From positions 1 through 26,504 of the forward strand of contig CAZROA010000063.1 of NCBI GenBank assembly GCA_964601575.1: 26,504 bases of DNA. The letters are read 5' to 3'. Below are positions 15,746 to 22,623 of the stretch, one piece after another. Under the pieces are notes generated by a model. It saw nothing but the letters and a program-made list of their open reading frames with translations. It had not been told where the DNA came from and made no database searches. The stretch comes from CAZKEG01 sp964601575 (GTDB lineage Bacteria > Desulfobacterota > Thermodesulfobacteria > Thermodesulfobacteriales > Thermodesulfatatoraceae). Position numbers and translations under genes: made by a program. Each line of letters opens with the position of its first letter. The first letter of the stretch is position 1.

Positions 15746-16441
15746 GTGGGAAAATCCAAAATCCTCATCATTGAAGATGATAGCGACATCCTGCTCATCT
15801 TAAAAGAGCAACTAGAGCTCGATGGTTTCGAAGTCTATGGAGCGGAGACGGCGGAAAAGGGGCTTAAACTACTAGAAGAAAAGGATCCTGACCTGGTCAT
15901 CCTTGATCTCAATCTCCCGGATATGGACGGACTAAAAGTATGCCGAAGGATACGCGAAAAAAGCGATCTCCCCGTACTTATGCTCACTGCCCGCGATAGC
16001 ATCTCCGACAAGCTTCGGGGTTTTGAATACGGGGCTGATGATTACATCGTCAAACCCTTTGAATACTTAGAGGTAGTGGCTCGCATCAAGGCCTGCCTTC
16101 GGAGGGCCAAGGCCAGTCTTTCCAAGAAAAAAGAGACCCTTGAGCTTGGTCCTTTCAGGATCGACGAACGCAAAAGAGAAGTCTATCTCTATGGAAGACC
16201 GATCAAGCTCACCAAGAAAGAATTTGATTTGCTATGGGTCTTGGCCTCTCATCCCGGAGAGGTCCTGAGTCGCGATTTCTTGCGTCAGGAACTTTGGCCG
16301 CAAAAGGAAATCTATCCCTGGAGCCGGGCCCTTGACGTCCATATTCAGCGCCTACGTCAAAAGATCGAACCCGATCCAGAAAATCCCCGCTATATCATCA
16401 CCCATCCTGGAGTGGGTTACCGCTTTGAACCGGGAGAGTAG
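15746..16441 (+). CDS. OmpR/PhoB-family response regulator, partner of the haem-c kinase
   Basis: 231 residues: receiver domain (about 4-120) with E10/D11/D12, phospho-acceptor D54 in VILDLNLPDMDG, T81 and K103 (YIVKPF), then a winged-helix DNA-binding domain (about 130-228; ending ALDVHIQRLRQKIEPDP and HPGVGYRF). It starts at a GTG 1 base after the kinase stop, with GGGAGAG just upstream, so the two are co-translated. Regulators of this class bind direct repeats about 11 bases apart, which is the form of the shared boxes at 14184-14220 and 22475-22511. I therefore infer it controls haoCA, the porin/nap operon and perhaps itself. Its last 44 bases overlap the 3' end of napH on the other strand. 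Confidence 0.92.
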   Translation: MGKSKILIIEDDSDILLILKEQLELDGFEVYGAETAEKGLKLLEEKDPDLVILDLNLPDMDGLKVCRRIREKSDLPVLMLTARDSISDKLRGFEYGADDYIVKPFEYLEVVARIKACLRRAKASLSKKKETLELGPFRIDERKREVYLYGRPIKLTKKEFDLLWVLASHPGEVLSRDFLRQELWPQKEIYPWSRALDVHIQRLRQKIEPDPENPRYIITHPGVGYRFEPGE

Positions 16442-17243
16442 TCTTATCCCGCCAGGTGAAACGCAGGGCCCCATGATAACAGGCGTCCACACATTCCCCG
16501 CAGTTCCAACAGTAATAGGACTCACCTTCATCCTTACTGGGATAGAGCCCCAAGGGACAGGCCTGATCACAAAGCCCGCATTCTTTACACTTTTCCCAGT
16601 CTCTGTGGACGACCAGGCGGCGACGTCCTCCGATAAAGGCCAACAGCGCCCCCAGGGGGCAGAGGTAACGACAGAAAAACCGCCTGGTGACCAGATTTAG
16701 GCCCAAGACCACCAGGATGACTACACCCTCAAGGGCCAAGGTGTGAAAGAAGACGGCTATCATGATTTCGCGACCTACCAGTCCCGGTGGTGAAAGGAAG
16801 ACAAAGATCGGGGCCCCAAGGATCATGGAGAGCAAGACTTCGCCGATAAGGGCAAACCAAAATACCTGTCGTGGCAGGCGTAGGTGGTCTCCTCGGTGTC
16901 TCACCCCCAAAAGACGTAAGAGTCGGTCTTCCACCTCAGAGAGGAAGTGGATGGGGCAGATCCAGCCACAAAAGACTCGCCCGAGGAAAAGGGCAAGCAA
17001 CACCGGGAGCAACATCCCGATAAGGAGCGGGAGATAAACGGTCTTGGAGACCAAGATGCTTTCCAGGCCCTCCAGCGGGGAGACGAACCAGAGCCTGCCC
17101 ACCCCCAGGGATTGATACCACCCCTGGACGAAATTGAAATGAAGATAGTAGTTCAAAAAGGGATTCACCAGGATGACCAGAAAGGCCAAAAACTGCACGG
17201 TAAAACGCAAGCGAGCGTATTTATGGGCGTGTTTCTTGGGCAT
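16398..17243 (-). CDS. napH: NapH, membrane iron-sulfur quinol dehydrogenase of Nap
   Basis: 281 residues from the ATG at 17243, with several membrane helices, two CxxxCP motifs (FCGWICPIHF and FCRYLCPLGALL) and two cytoplasmic [4Fe-4S] ferredoxin motifs (CKECGLCDQACP and CWNCGECVDACY). NapH oxidises quinol at the membrane and hands electrons to NapG, so nitrate reduction need not rely on NapC. It is the last gene of the nap operon. An alternative ATG at 17255 in the same frame adds MPFS; neither start has a good Shine-Dalgarno, and both lie inside the end of napG, so coupling to napG translation is likely. Gene order napM-A-D-G-H matches Desulfovibrio desulfuricans. Confidence 0.92.
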   Translation of the reverse strand: MPKKHAHKYARLRFTVQFLAFLVILVNPFLNYYLHFNFVQGWYQSLGVGRLWFVSPLEGLESILVSKTVYLPLLIGMLLPVLLALFLGRVFCGWICPIHFLSEVEDRLLRLLGVRHRGDHLRLPRQVFWFALIGEVLLSMILGAPIFVFLSPPGLVGREIMIAVFFHTLALEGVVILVVLGLNLVTRRFFCRYLCPLGALLAFIGGRRRLVVHRDWEKCKECGLCDQACPLGLYPSKDEGESYYCWNCGECVDACYHGALRFTWRDKTTLPVQSGNPLQDG

Positions 17244-17850
17244 ACTGAAAGGCATAGACGGGTTCGATATTGATGGCCTTGGGGTTCATTGGGCAGCCGT
17301 GAACACAGAGCCCACAGCCGGTGCAATATTTTTCGTCCACTACCGGACGGAGTTGATCAAGATGGATGGCCTTTTCCTTGAAGGGGCAGACGTTATAACA
17401 GGTCCGACAAAGGGCCACCCCACGCCAGGTAATACATTGCCGTCGATTGATGACCGCCACCCCCATGCGCACCTCTTCTTGACGGACCCGGCGCAGGGTC
17501 CCCGTGGGGCAGACCTCAACGCACTTCATACAGAGATAGCAGGGTATCTCTTCGACCTTGATCAAAGGAGTGCCAGCATAGACCCCGTGGCGAAGGTCGA
17601 GGATCTTGATGGAGTGATAAGGACAGATCTCGGCACATCGGCCACAACGGATACACTTGCCGGGGAAGATCTCCTCTGGTACCGCTCCTGGAGGCCGTAG
17701 GTGATTTACCTTAATCGGGGACTTGAGTATTCCTTGGGCCTTGGCGGTGGCCGGTAAGGCCCAGAAGGCCAAAAATCCCTTAAGAAAGCCCCTCCGACCT
17801 TGATCGGTAACGGCTGAAGCGGATCTTGGGTCTGATCTCTCCGGCTTCAA
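17221..17850 (-). CDS. napG: NapG, periplasmic four-cluster ferredoxin
   Basis: 209 residues with a Tat-like signal (GRRGFLKGFLAFWALPATAKA, 18-38) and four [4Fe-4S] motifs: CIRCGRCAEICP, CYLCMKCVEVCP, CITWRGVALCRTCYNVCP and CTGCGLCVHGCP. NapG carries electrons from NapH to periplasmic cytochromes or NapA. The start is a TTG at 17850, supported by GAGGTG 7 bases upstream; no ATG or GTG lies between it and the Tat motif. This makes a 71-base overlap with the end of napD, unusually long, so expression should depend on napD translation. The stop lies inside napH. Confidence 0.9.
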   Translation of the reverse strand: MKPERSDPRSASAVTDQGRRGFLKGFLAFWALPATAKAQGILKSPIKVNHLRPPGAVPEEIFPGKCIRCGRCAEICPYHSIKILDLRHGVYAGTPLIKVEEIPCYLCMKCVEVCPTGTLRRVRQEEVRMGVAVINRRQCITWRGVALCRTCYNVCPFKEKAIHLDQLRPVVDEKYCTGCGLCVHGCPMNPKAINIEPVYAFQYAQETRP

Positions 17851-18091
17851 TCTTTTTCACCTCATCTTCGCCATGTAGATAGGCCAAATCGAAATTAATT
17901 ACCCCTTCGATTTGGGAAAGTCTTTCTACAAGGGCCTCCATCTCTTCCGAAGACTCGGTCTCGATGACCACGATGAGGTGCCCTCTCTGGTCATCACCGT
18001 AGACCTCGACCTCGGGATAAGGGGCCAGGGCCTTAAGGACTGTTTTTCTTTGTTCCGGAAGTATGTTCACTACAAAGCCACCAATGGGCAT
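17780..18091 (-). CDS. napD: NapD, Tat-signal-binding chaperone for NapA
   Basis: 103 residues with a ferredoxin-like chaperone fold: GGFVVNILPEQRKTVLKAL at the start, then VEVYGDDQRGHLIVVIE and SQIEGVINFDLAYL. NapD binds the NapA twin-arginine signal in the cytoplasm and holds back export until cofactor loading is finished. GGAGG lies 8 bases before the ATG at 18091; the open frame to 18133 is rejected. The last 20 or so residues are basic and unlike other NapD proteins; they coincide with the 71-base overlap with napG and may be shaped by it. A strong hairpin separates it from napA. Confidence 0.88.
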   Translation of the reverse strand: MPIGGFVVNILPEQRKTVLKALAPYPEVEVYGDDQRGHLIVVIETESSEEMEALVERLSQIEGVINFDLAYLHGEDEVKKIEAGEIRPKIRFSRYRSRSEGLS

Positions 18092-18109
18092 TTCCTTTCC
18101 TCCGAAAAG

Positions 18110-18148
18110 GGGATCCGTTCCCTTTTCTGGCAAAATGGAACGGATCCC
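18110..18148 (-). promoter_or_regulatory. Long intercistronic hairpin between napA and napD
   Basis: GGGATCCGTTCC (18110-18121) pairs perfectly with GGAACGGATCCC (18137-18148). Inside, TTTT (18123-18126) can pair with AAAA (18132-18135) across one mismatch, leaving a 5-base loop. Only four T residues follow on the minus strand, so it is at best a weak terminator. It begins 10 bases after the napA stop and may protect the napA 3' end or set the ratio of NapA to the downstream genes. Confidence 0.7.
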
Positions 18149-18158
18149 TGGCCAGTCT

Positions 18159-20555
18159 TTACATCCGCACGATATAGGGCCTCAGAGGCTCTGGCCCGGA
18201 CAGCCGCTTGATTCGACAGGCGCAGATCTTGAATTCCGGTTCTTTGGAACCCGGATCAAAGGCGTCCTTGGTCACCCGGTTGATCATGCGATCTTCGGCC
18301 ATGTCATGCCAGTACACAAAGACCATACCCTCCATCGGTCCTTCGTAGACCTTGGCCGGAAGGATATTCCGGCCCCGGCGGCTCTCGACCAAGACCATAT
18401 CTCCAGGCTTGATTCCCAGGCGCTTGGCGTCTTTGGGGTTGATCTCCACATAGGCATACGGATTGGCCCGCATGAGTTCCTTGATCCGTCCGGTCATGCT
18501 CGAGGTGTGCCAGTGGTCGATGACCCGTCCGGTGGAAAGGTAGAAGGGATATTCGGCATCGGGTTCTTCCGCCGGGCCTTTGTAGGGCCTGAGCCAGATC
18601 CAGAGCCGGCGGTCCTTGTGCGCCGGGCCGTAGAACTGGAAGGGCTTTTCATCCTTGGCCAGTTTGTCGGCTAAAGGATCAAGCCCGCGGACGAATTTCT
18701 TGTAGGTACCGCCTTTGAGTGCCCATTCCTTGGTTGGCGCTGGCCACTGGACCCCGTCAGGTAATTGTTTGAGCACTTCATAAGTAGCCCCTCGCAGGTC
18801 GTTATCCCGCCCAGCGGTGAGTTTCTGGGTATATTCTTCCCAGATGGCCTTGGGTAGCTCGTAACCTTCTTCCAGTCCAAGGAAAGGCTCCACGCATTTC
18901 TTGATCACCGGGTCGTTCAGCTCTTTGGCCAACCTTAAGGCCCACTCCCGCACAATCCAGACCTCGGGCTTGGCCTCACCCGGCGGATCAATGGCCTTGA
19001 CCGTGAGTTGGGACCGACGTTCAGTACAACCATAGACCCCGGTCTTTTCGAAATGAAAGGCCGTAGGCAGAATGAGGTTGGCCAGCTCTGTGGTCTTGGT
19101 TGGGAAGATGTCGGTTACCACCACGAAGACGTCTTCTCGGGCCAGCCCTTGGCGGTACTTGTCACAATTCGGGAGGCTTTGGGCCGGGCTGGTGCAATTG
19201 ATCCAGATGGCCTTGATCTTGCCTTCATTCACCGCCGAGAACATGGCGATGGTGTGGTACCCGGGCTTGGCCGGAATGCGGCCCCTTGGTACACCCCAGA
19301 GGTCCTCTACCTGATGACGAAGCTTGTCCACTTTGACTGGCCGATGGCCAGGCAGGATGTGACAAAGCCCACCGCCTTCCCGTACACCACCGCAGGCATT
19401 GGGCTGCCCGGTAAGAGAAAAGCTGTCAGCCCCCGGACGACAAAGCTGACCGGTCAGGAGATGGAGGTTGTGGATAAGGTTGTTGGCCCAAACTCCGCGG
19501 ATGCGCTGATTGATGCCCATGGTCCAGAAGCTCATGGTCGCCGGAGAGGTGGCAAAGATTCGGGCTACTTTACGAATGAGATCAGGGGTAATATTCCCGC
19601 CGCAGATCTGTGCCGCCCGTTCCGGGGTATAGGTGGAGAGGAATTTTTGGTACTCTTCAAAACTTACTTCTTTTTTGTCTTTGCCTACGCGGAAGGTGCA
19701 ATAATTCTTGATGAAGTTTTCATCGTAAAGTTTTTCCTCAACGATTACGTAGGCCATGGCGTTTAGCAGGGCGAGATCGGTACCGGGCTTGAACTGGAGG
19801 TGAATATCAGCAATTCGCGAAGTAGGCGAGACCCGTGGGTCGGCATTGATAACGATCACATCCCTAGGGTTATCGAGCTTGCGGCGCATCACCCGACGGA
19901 AGAGGACCGGATGGGCCTCGGCCATATTACTCCCGATGATAAAGAAGCAATGGGCCTGTTCGATGTCGGCGTAAGACCCCATGGGCTCGTCAGCCCCAAA
20001 GGAAGTAATATAGCCACCCACGGCACTGGCCATACAAAGCCTAGGGTTGCCTTCGACGTTGTTGGTTCGAAGTCCGGCGCGCATAATCTTCTGGAAGAGA
20101 TAGGTCTCCTCAGTAAGCGCCTGACCGGAACCATAATAGGCCACAGAATTCGGCCCGTAGGTCTTTACCGCCTCGGCAAATTTTTGGGCGGCAATGGATA
20201 AGGCTTTATCCCAAGAGATTTCCTTGAATTTGTCCTTTTTACTCGCCCGGTAAAGGGGTTTCTTGAGACGTTCGGGGTGGCGCATGAGCTGATAGAAGAG
20301 CATCCCCTTCATGCAAAGGTATCCCTTGTTGGTTCGGGAGTCAGGCACACCGCGAATGGCCACCGGGCGACCATCCTTGATGCCGAGTTCTACGCGGCAG
20401 CCCACACCGCAAAAACGACATACTCCGCGTACCCATCTATCTGCATCTGCCGCTTGGGTCTCACCTTCAAGCCCAAAGGGCAGTTTCATTCCTACCAGGG
20501 AAGCGGCGGTCAGAGCCGCAGTCCTCTTCAAAAATTCTCTTCTGGAAAGGCCCAT
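18159..20555 (-). CDS. napA: NapA, periplasmic nitrate reductase catalytic subunit
   Basis: 798 residues. The Tat signal is SRREFLK (4-10) plus a hydrophobic stretch. One [4Fe-4S] cluster is bound by C46, C49, C53 and C81 (CRFCGVGC, GYLCMKG). The molybdenum ligand is C174 in NNVEGNPRLCMAS. The bis-MGD binding domains and C-terminal barrel follow (STGRVIDHWHTSSMTGR; PYAYVEINPKDA). It reduces nitrate to nitrite in the periplasm. Length and features fit NapA rather than assimilatory NasA. No NapB is encoded nearby, so it resembles the monomeric Desulfovibrio enzyme. The open frame extends to 20612, but AAGGAGGTG lies just before the ATG at 20555. It is preceded 11 bases upstream by napM. Confidence 0.96.
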   Translation of the reverse strand: MGLSRREFLKRTAALTAASLVGMKLPFGLEGETQAADADRWVRGVCRFCGVGCRVELGIKDGRPVAIRGVPDSRTNKGYLCMKGMLFYQLMRHPERLKKPLYRASKKDKFKEISWDKALSIAAQKFAEAVKTYGPNSVAYYGSGQALTEETYLFQKIMRAGLRTNNVEGNPRLCMASAVGGYITSFGADEPMGSYADIEQAHCFFIIGSNMAEAHPVLFRRVMRRKLDNPRDVIVINADPRVSPTSRIADIHLQFKPGTDLALLNAMAYVIVEEKLYDENFIKNYCTFRVGKDKKEVSFEEYQKFLSTYTPERAAQICGGNITPDLIRKVARIFATSPATMSFWTMGINQRIRGVWANNLIHNLHLLTGQLCRPGADSFSLTGQPNACGGVREGGGLCHILPGHRPVKVDKLRHQVEDLWGVPRGRIPAKPGYHTIAMFSAVNEGKIKAIWINCTSPAQSLPNCDKYRQGLAREDVFVVVTDIFPTKTTELANLILPTAFHFEKTGVYGCTERRSQLTVKAIDPPGEAKPEVWIVREWALRLAKELNDPVIKKCVEPFLGLEEGYELPKAIWEEYTQKLTAGRDNDLRGATYEVLKQLPDGVQWPAPTKEWALKGGTYKKFVRGLDPLADKLAKDEKPFQFYGPAHKDRRLWIWLRPYKGPAEEPDAEYPFYLSTGRVIDHWHTSSMTGRIKELMRANPYAYVEINPKDAKRLGIKPGDMVLVESRRGRNILPAKVYEGPMEGMVFVYWHDMAEDRMINRVTKDAFDPGSKEPEFKICACRIKRLSGPEPLRPYIVRM

Positions 20556-20566
20556 ACCACACCTCC

Positions 20567-20947
20567 TTACTTGTGCACGGTAAATTTGTGGACGGGGTGA
20601 CATGCCCAACATTTTTTGTCCTTAGGGGCATGGGCAACCTCTTTGGCATGGCAAGAGGCACAACGCCCCACGGAGGGTTCGGCCTCAAAGTTTTCATAGG
20701 TTCCGTGACACTGGAAACACTTCACATTGGCCAGCCCATGGCGTGAGTTGAACCATTCCTGATAAATTTCAGGCGTTACCTCCCGATGGCAGGCCGAACA
20801 GGGCATGAGTTTTTCTTCGGCGCTTAGTTGGGGATGACCCACCGGGGCCTTGAGAGCCGGAGTGGTCTTCTCATCTACTTTCCCGGTCTCACAGGCCACC
20901 AGAAAAAGACCTATAAGGACGCTCAGAAAAAGAATTTTCCATCTCAC
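20567..20947 (-). CDS. napM: NapM-like tetraheme cytochrome c lipoprotein
   Basis: 126 residues: a lipoprotein signal ending LFLVAC (C19 is the lipidated residue) and four CxxCH sites starting at 50, 77, 96 and 113, with extra His residues for bis-His ligation. Its place directly before napA matches NapM of the Desulfovibrio desulfuricans napCMADGH cluster, thought to deliver electrons to NapA where NapB is missing. Start choice: the ATG at 20953 has AAGGAGG only 1 base away, which is too close, whereas the in-frame GTG at 20947 has it at 7 bases, so I use the GTG. The frame upstream of that (to 21055) overlaps the porin gene and is spurious. A terminator-like hairpin precedes it. Confidence 0.87.
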   Translation of the reverse strand: MRWKILFLSVLIGLFLVACETGKVDEKTTPALKAPVGHPQLSAEEKLMPCSACHREVTPEIYQEWFNSRHGLANVKCFQCHGTYENFEAEPSVGRCASCHAKEVAHAPKDKKCWACHPVHKFTVHK

Positions 20948-20964
20948 CGGCATACCTCCTTGAG

Positions 20965-20998
20965 TTAAAATTAAAAGGCCCGGTAGGAACCGGGCCTT
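20965..20998 (-). terminator. Terminator-like hairpin between the porin gene and napM
   Basis: A perfect 10-bp stem (AAGGCCCGGT 20975-20984 with ACCGGGCCTT 20989-20998) and a 4-base loop, followed on the minus strand by TTAATTTTAA. It fills most of the 58 bases between the porin stop and the napM start. There is no room for a full promoter after it, so it probably acts as a partial terminator that lets the porin be made in excess over Nap. Confidence 0.8.
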
Positions 20999-21005
20999 CT
21001 TAAAA

Positions 21006-22424
21006 CTAGAAGGTAATAACGGCCTCTGCGTAGAAGAAATCCATGTCCTCATCATTGGGATAATTATGTTCGATCACATCTCCACCCCAGACGTGGCTGT
21101 AGTAAAGATTGAGCCCAAGTTTTAGACCGTTGTAGTTATAGAGATTCTTGAAAAAGAGAGAGAGGTCCCACATGGTGGCTAGATCGTCTTTATTGCCGGA
21201 GGCCTTGGCTACGTAACCAAACTTGTCCGGACGAGTGATACCAGAGCCCAGGTACCAGGAATCTCTCTCTTCGGTGAGGTAAAGACGGGTGAGGTCGCTG
21301 CGTACCACGAGTTTTTTATGGGGCTTGAGGATGACCTGTCCGAAGTAATAGGTGGTATTCATCAGATTGTAAAAGGGGGTGAAGGCATAGATCCGGAGGG
21401 TGGGGATCATCATGAAGAAGGTTTCATGATCATTGTCGTTGGGGTCATCGTCACCGGAGCCGTACCACAAACCAGCCCGCAGCCAAGGCTGCCAGGCAAC
21501 CTTCTTGAACTTATAACCGGCCTCAAGGGCTACTCCATAGGCCTTGTGATCTAAGCCAGCATAAACACCGGTTTGATAAGCCCCCCAGAAGAGGAAATCC
21601 GCCGCGCCAGGACCTAGGTCATGGGTATAGAGCACGTGTCCACCGAAGGTGTGTATTTCCGGGTCCTGAGCCAGACCGCGATCGTCATTGTAGTAATAAT
21701 AAAAGATTTGGGCGTCGAAACCGGGGACATAGCTGTCCTTGAGCGTGGCAGCCACGGTCACGATGTCTACATCGTGAACAGAATAACCATTAAGGGTGGG
21801 ATCATCTCGACGGAGATAAAACCCGCCTGGGGTGGGATGCATCGCGGTGATGGTCAAGTTCCAAAGGGGCTGATCATAGACCACCTGGAGACCGTCAAAG
21901 GATCGACCTACACGGGACCACTCGAAGCCGCCGATTAGACGTTGTGAGATCCGCAGTTTGGTGAGCCACTTGAGGGTAGGGTCTTTAGGTAGGACTTCAA
22001 GGCCTGAATTATAAACAAATCGCCCAAAACGAGCACTTGCCCCTTTGACTTTGGGGCATTTGAGCCTGAGCCAGGCCTGGGAGATGGCCGCATAGCCTAC
22101 GTTTTCACCCGTGTTGGCATCGTAGTAAAGCTTACCCGTGCCGAACATGGCGTCATCCGGGAGGTTCAAGAACTGAGTCCAGTGGAGCTGGGCGTAACCG
22201 TCTACCAGCTCGCTGGTGAAGCCGAAACCCAGGCGCATCTTGCTGGAAAAGAAGGTATAAGAGTCGTCTCCTGTCCCGTTATCAAAGGTGGACCAGGACT
22301 CTGAGCGAATCTCTTCCCGAAAATCTACCTTGGCCTTGACTTCTTTTAGGGAATAGGCTGAAGCCGTCCCCACTAAAAACAAAGCTAGCAGAGAAAGGAT
22401 CCAAAAAGTTTTTTTAAGACTCAT
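21006..22424 (-). CDS. Outer-membrane beta-barrel porin (alginate-export-like), putative nitrate channel
   Basis: 472 residues: a signal peptide (KKTFWILSLLALFLVGTASA), then alternating strands rich in Tyr, Trp, Phe and Gly with no long hydrophobic helix, ending in the aromatic terminal strand AEAVITF needed for barrel insertion. Features such as WLRLK, GRFVYNSGLEVLP and the Tyr-rich strand repeats resemble the alginate_exp porin group, which in anaerobes often lies beside respiratory gene clusters. First position in the nap transcript suggests it passes nitrate, nitrite or ammonium across the outer membrane; the substrate is inference. GGGAGG lies 4 bases before the ATG. The 37-base regulatory box is 51 bases upstream of the start. 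Confidence 0.83.
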   Translation of the reverse strand: MSLKKTFWILSLLALFLVGTASAYSLKEVKAKVDFREEIRSESWSTFDNGTGDDSYTFFSSKMRLGFGFTSELVDGYAQLHWTQFLNLPDDAMFGTGKLYYDANTGENVGYAAISQAWLRLKCPKVKGASARFGRFVYNSGLEVLPKDPTLKWLTKLRISQRLIGGFEWSRVGRSFDGLQVVYDQPLWNLTITAMHPTPGGFYLRRDDPTLNGYSVHDVDIVTVAATLKDSYVPGFDAQIFYYYYNDDRGLAQDPEIHTFGGHVLYTHDLGPGAADFLFWGAYQTGVYAGLDHKAYGVALEAGYKFKKVAWQPWLRAGLWYGSGDDDPNDNDHETFFMMIPTLRIYAFTPFYNLMNTTYYFGQVILKPHKKLVVRSDLTRLYLTEERDSWYLGSGITRPDKFGYVAKASGNKDDLATMWDLSLFFKNLYNYNGLKLGLNLYYSHVWGGDVIEHNYPNDEDMDFFYAEAVITF

Positions 22425-22474
22425 AGGCCTCCCCCTTTTGATATGATGACTTCTTCTTTATAGCCTCGATAGAA

Positions 22475-22511
22475 GTAAATTGGCGGTTAAATTTGTAACA
22501 AAGGTGTAACA
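22475..22511 (-). promoter_or_regulatory. Shared regulator box 2, upstream of the porin-nap operon
   Basis: Plus-strand core GCGGTTAAA (22483-22491), TTGTAAC (22493-22499), TGTAAC (22505-22510), with GTAAAT at 22475-22480. It is 29/37 identical to 14184-14220 with no gaps. On the minus strand TATAAA (22462-22457) is a candidate -10, 20 bases from the GCGG end (18 at haoC). No consensus -35 is present, so the box likely serves an activator. The rest of the 22425-22623 gap shows only a weak hairpin at its far end. Confidence 0.65.
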
Positions 22512-22623
22512 AGGATAGGACACTGCGGGAGAGAATTCTACCTGAAGGCCAACCAGAAAACCTATTAACGGCCTTTAGAGGCAAGATCCAAGAGATTTAG
22601 TTTGGGAACAGCGGGGTCTTTCC

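Noticed and set aside
20556..20612. N-terminal extension of NapA to 20612
   Set aside because: It would place 19 residues before the Tat signal. AAGGAGGTG marks the ATG at 20555.
20954..21055. N-terminal extension of the NapM-like gene into the porin gene
   Set aside because: It crosses the terminator hairpin and precedes the lipoprotein signal. The strong ribosome site is internal.
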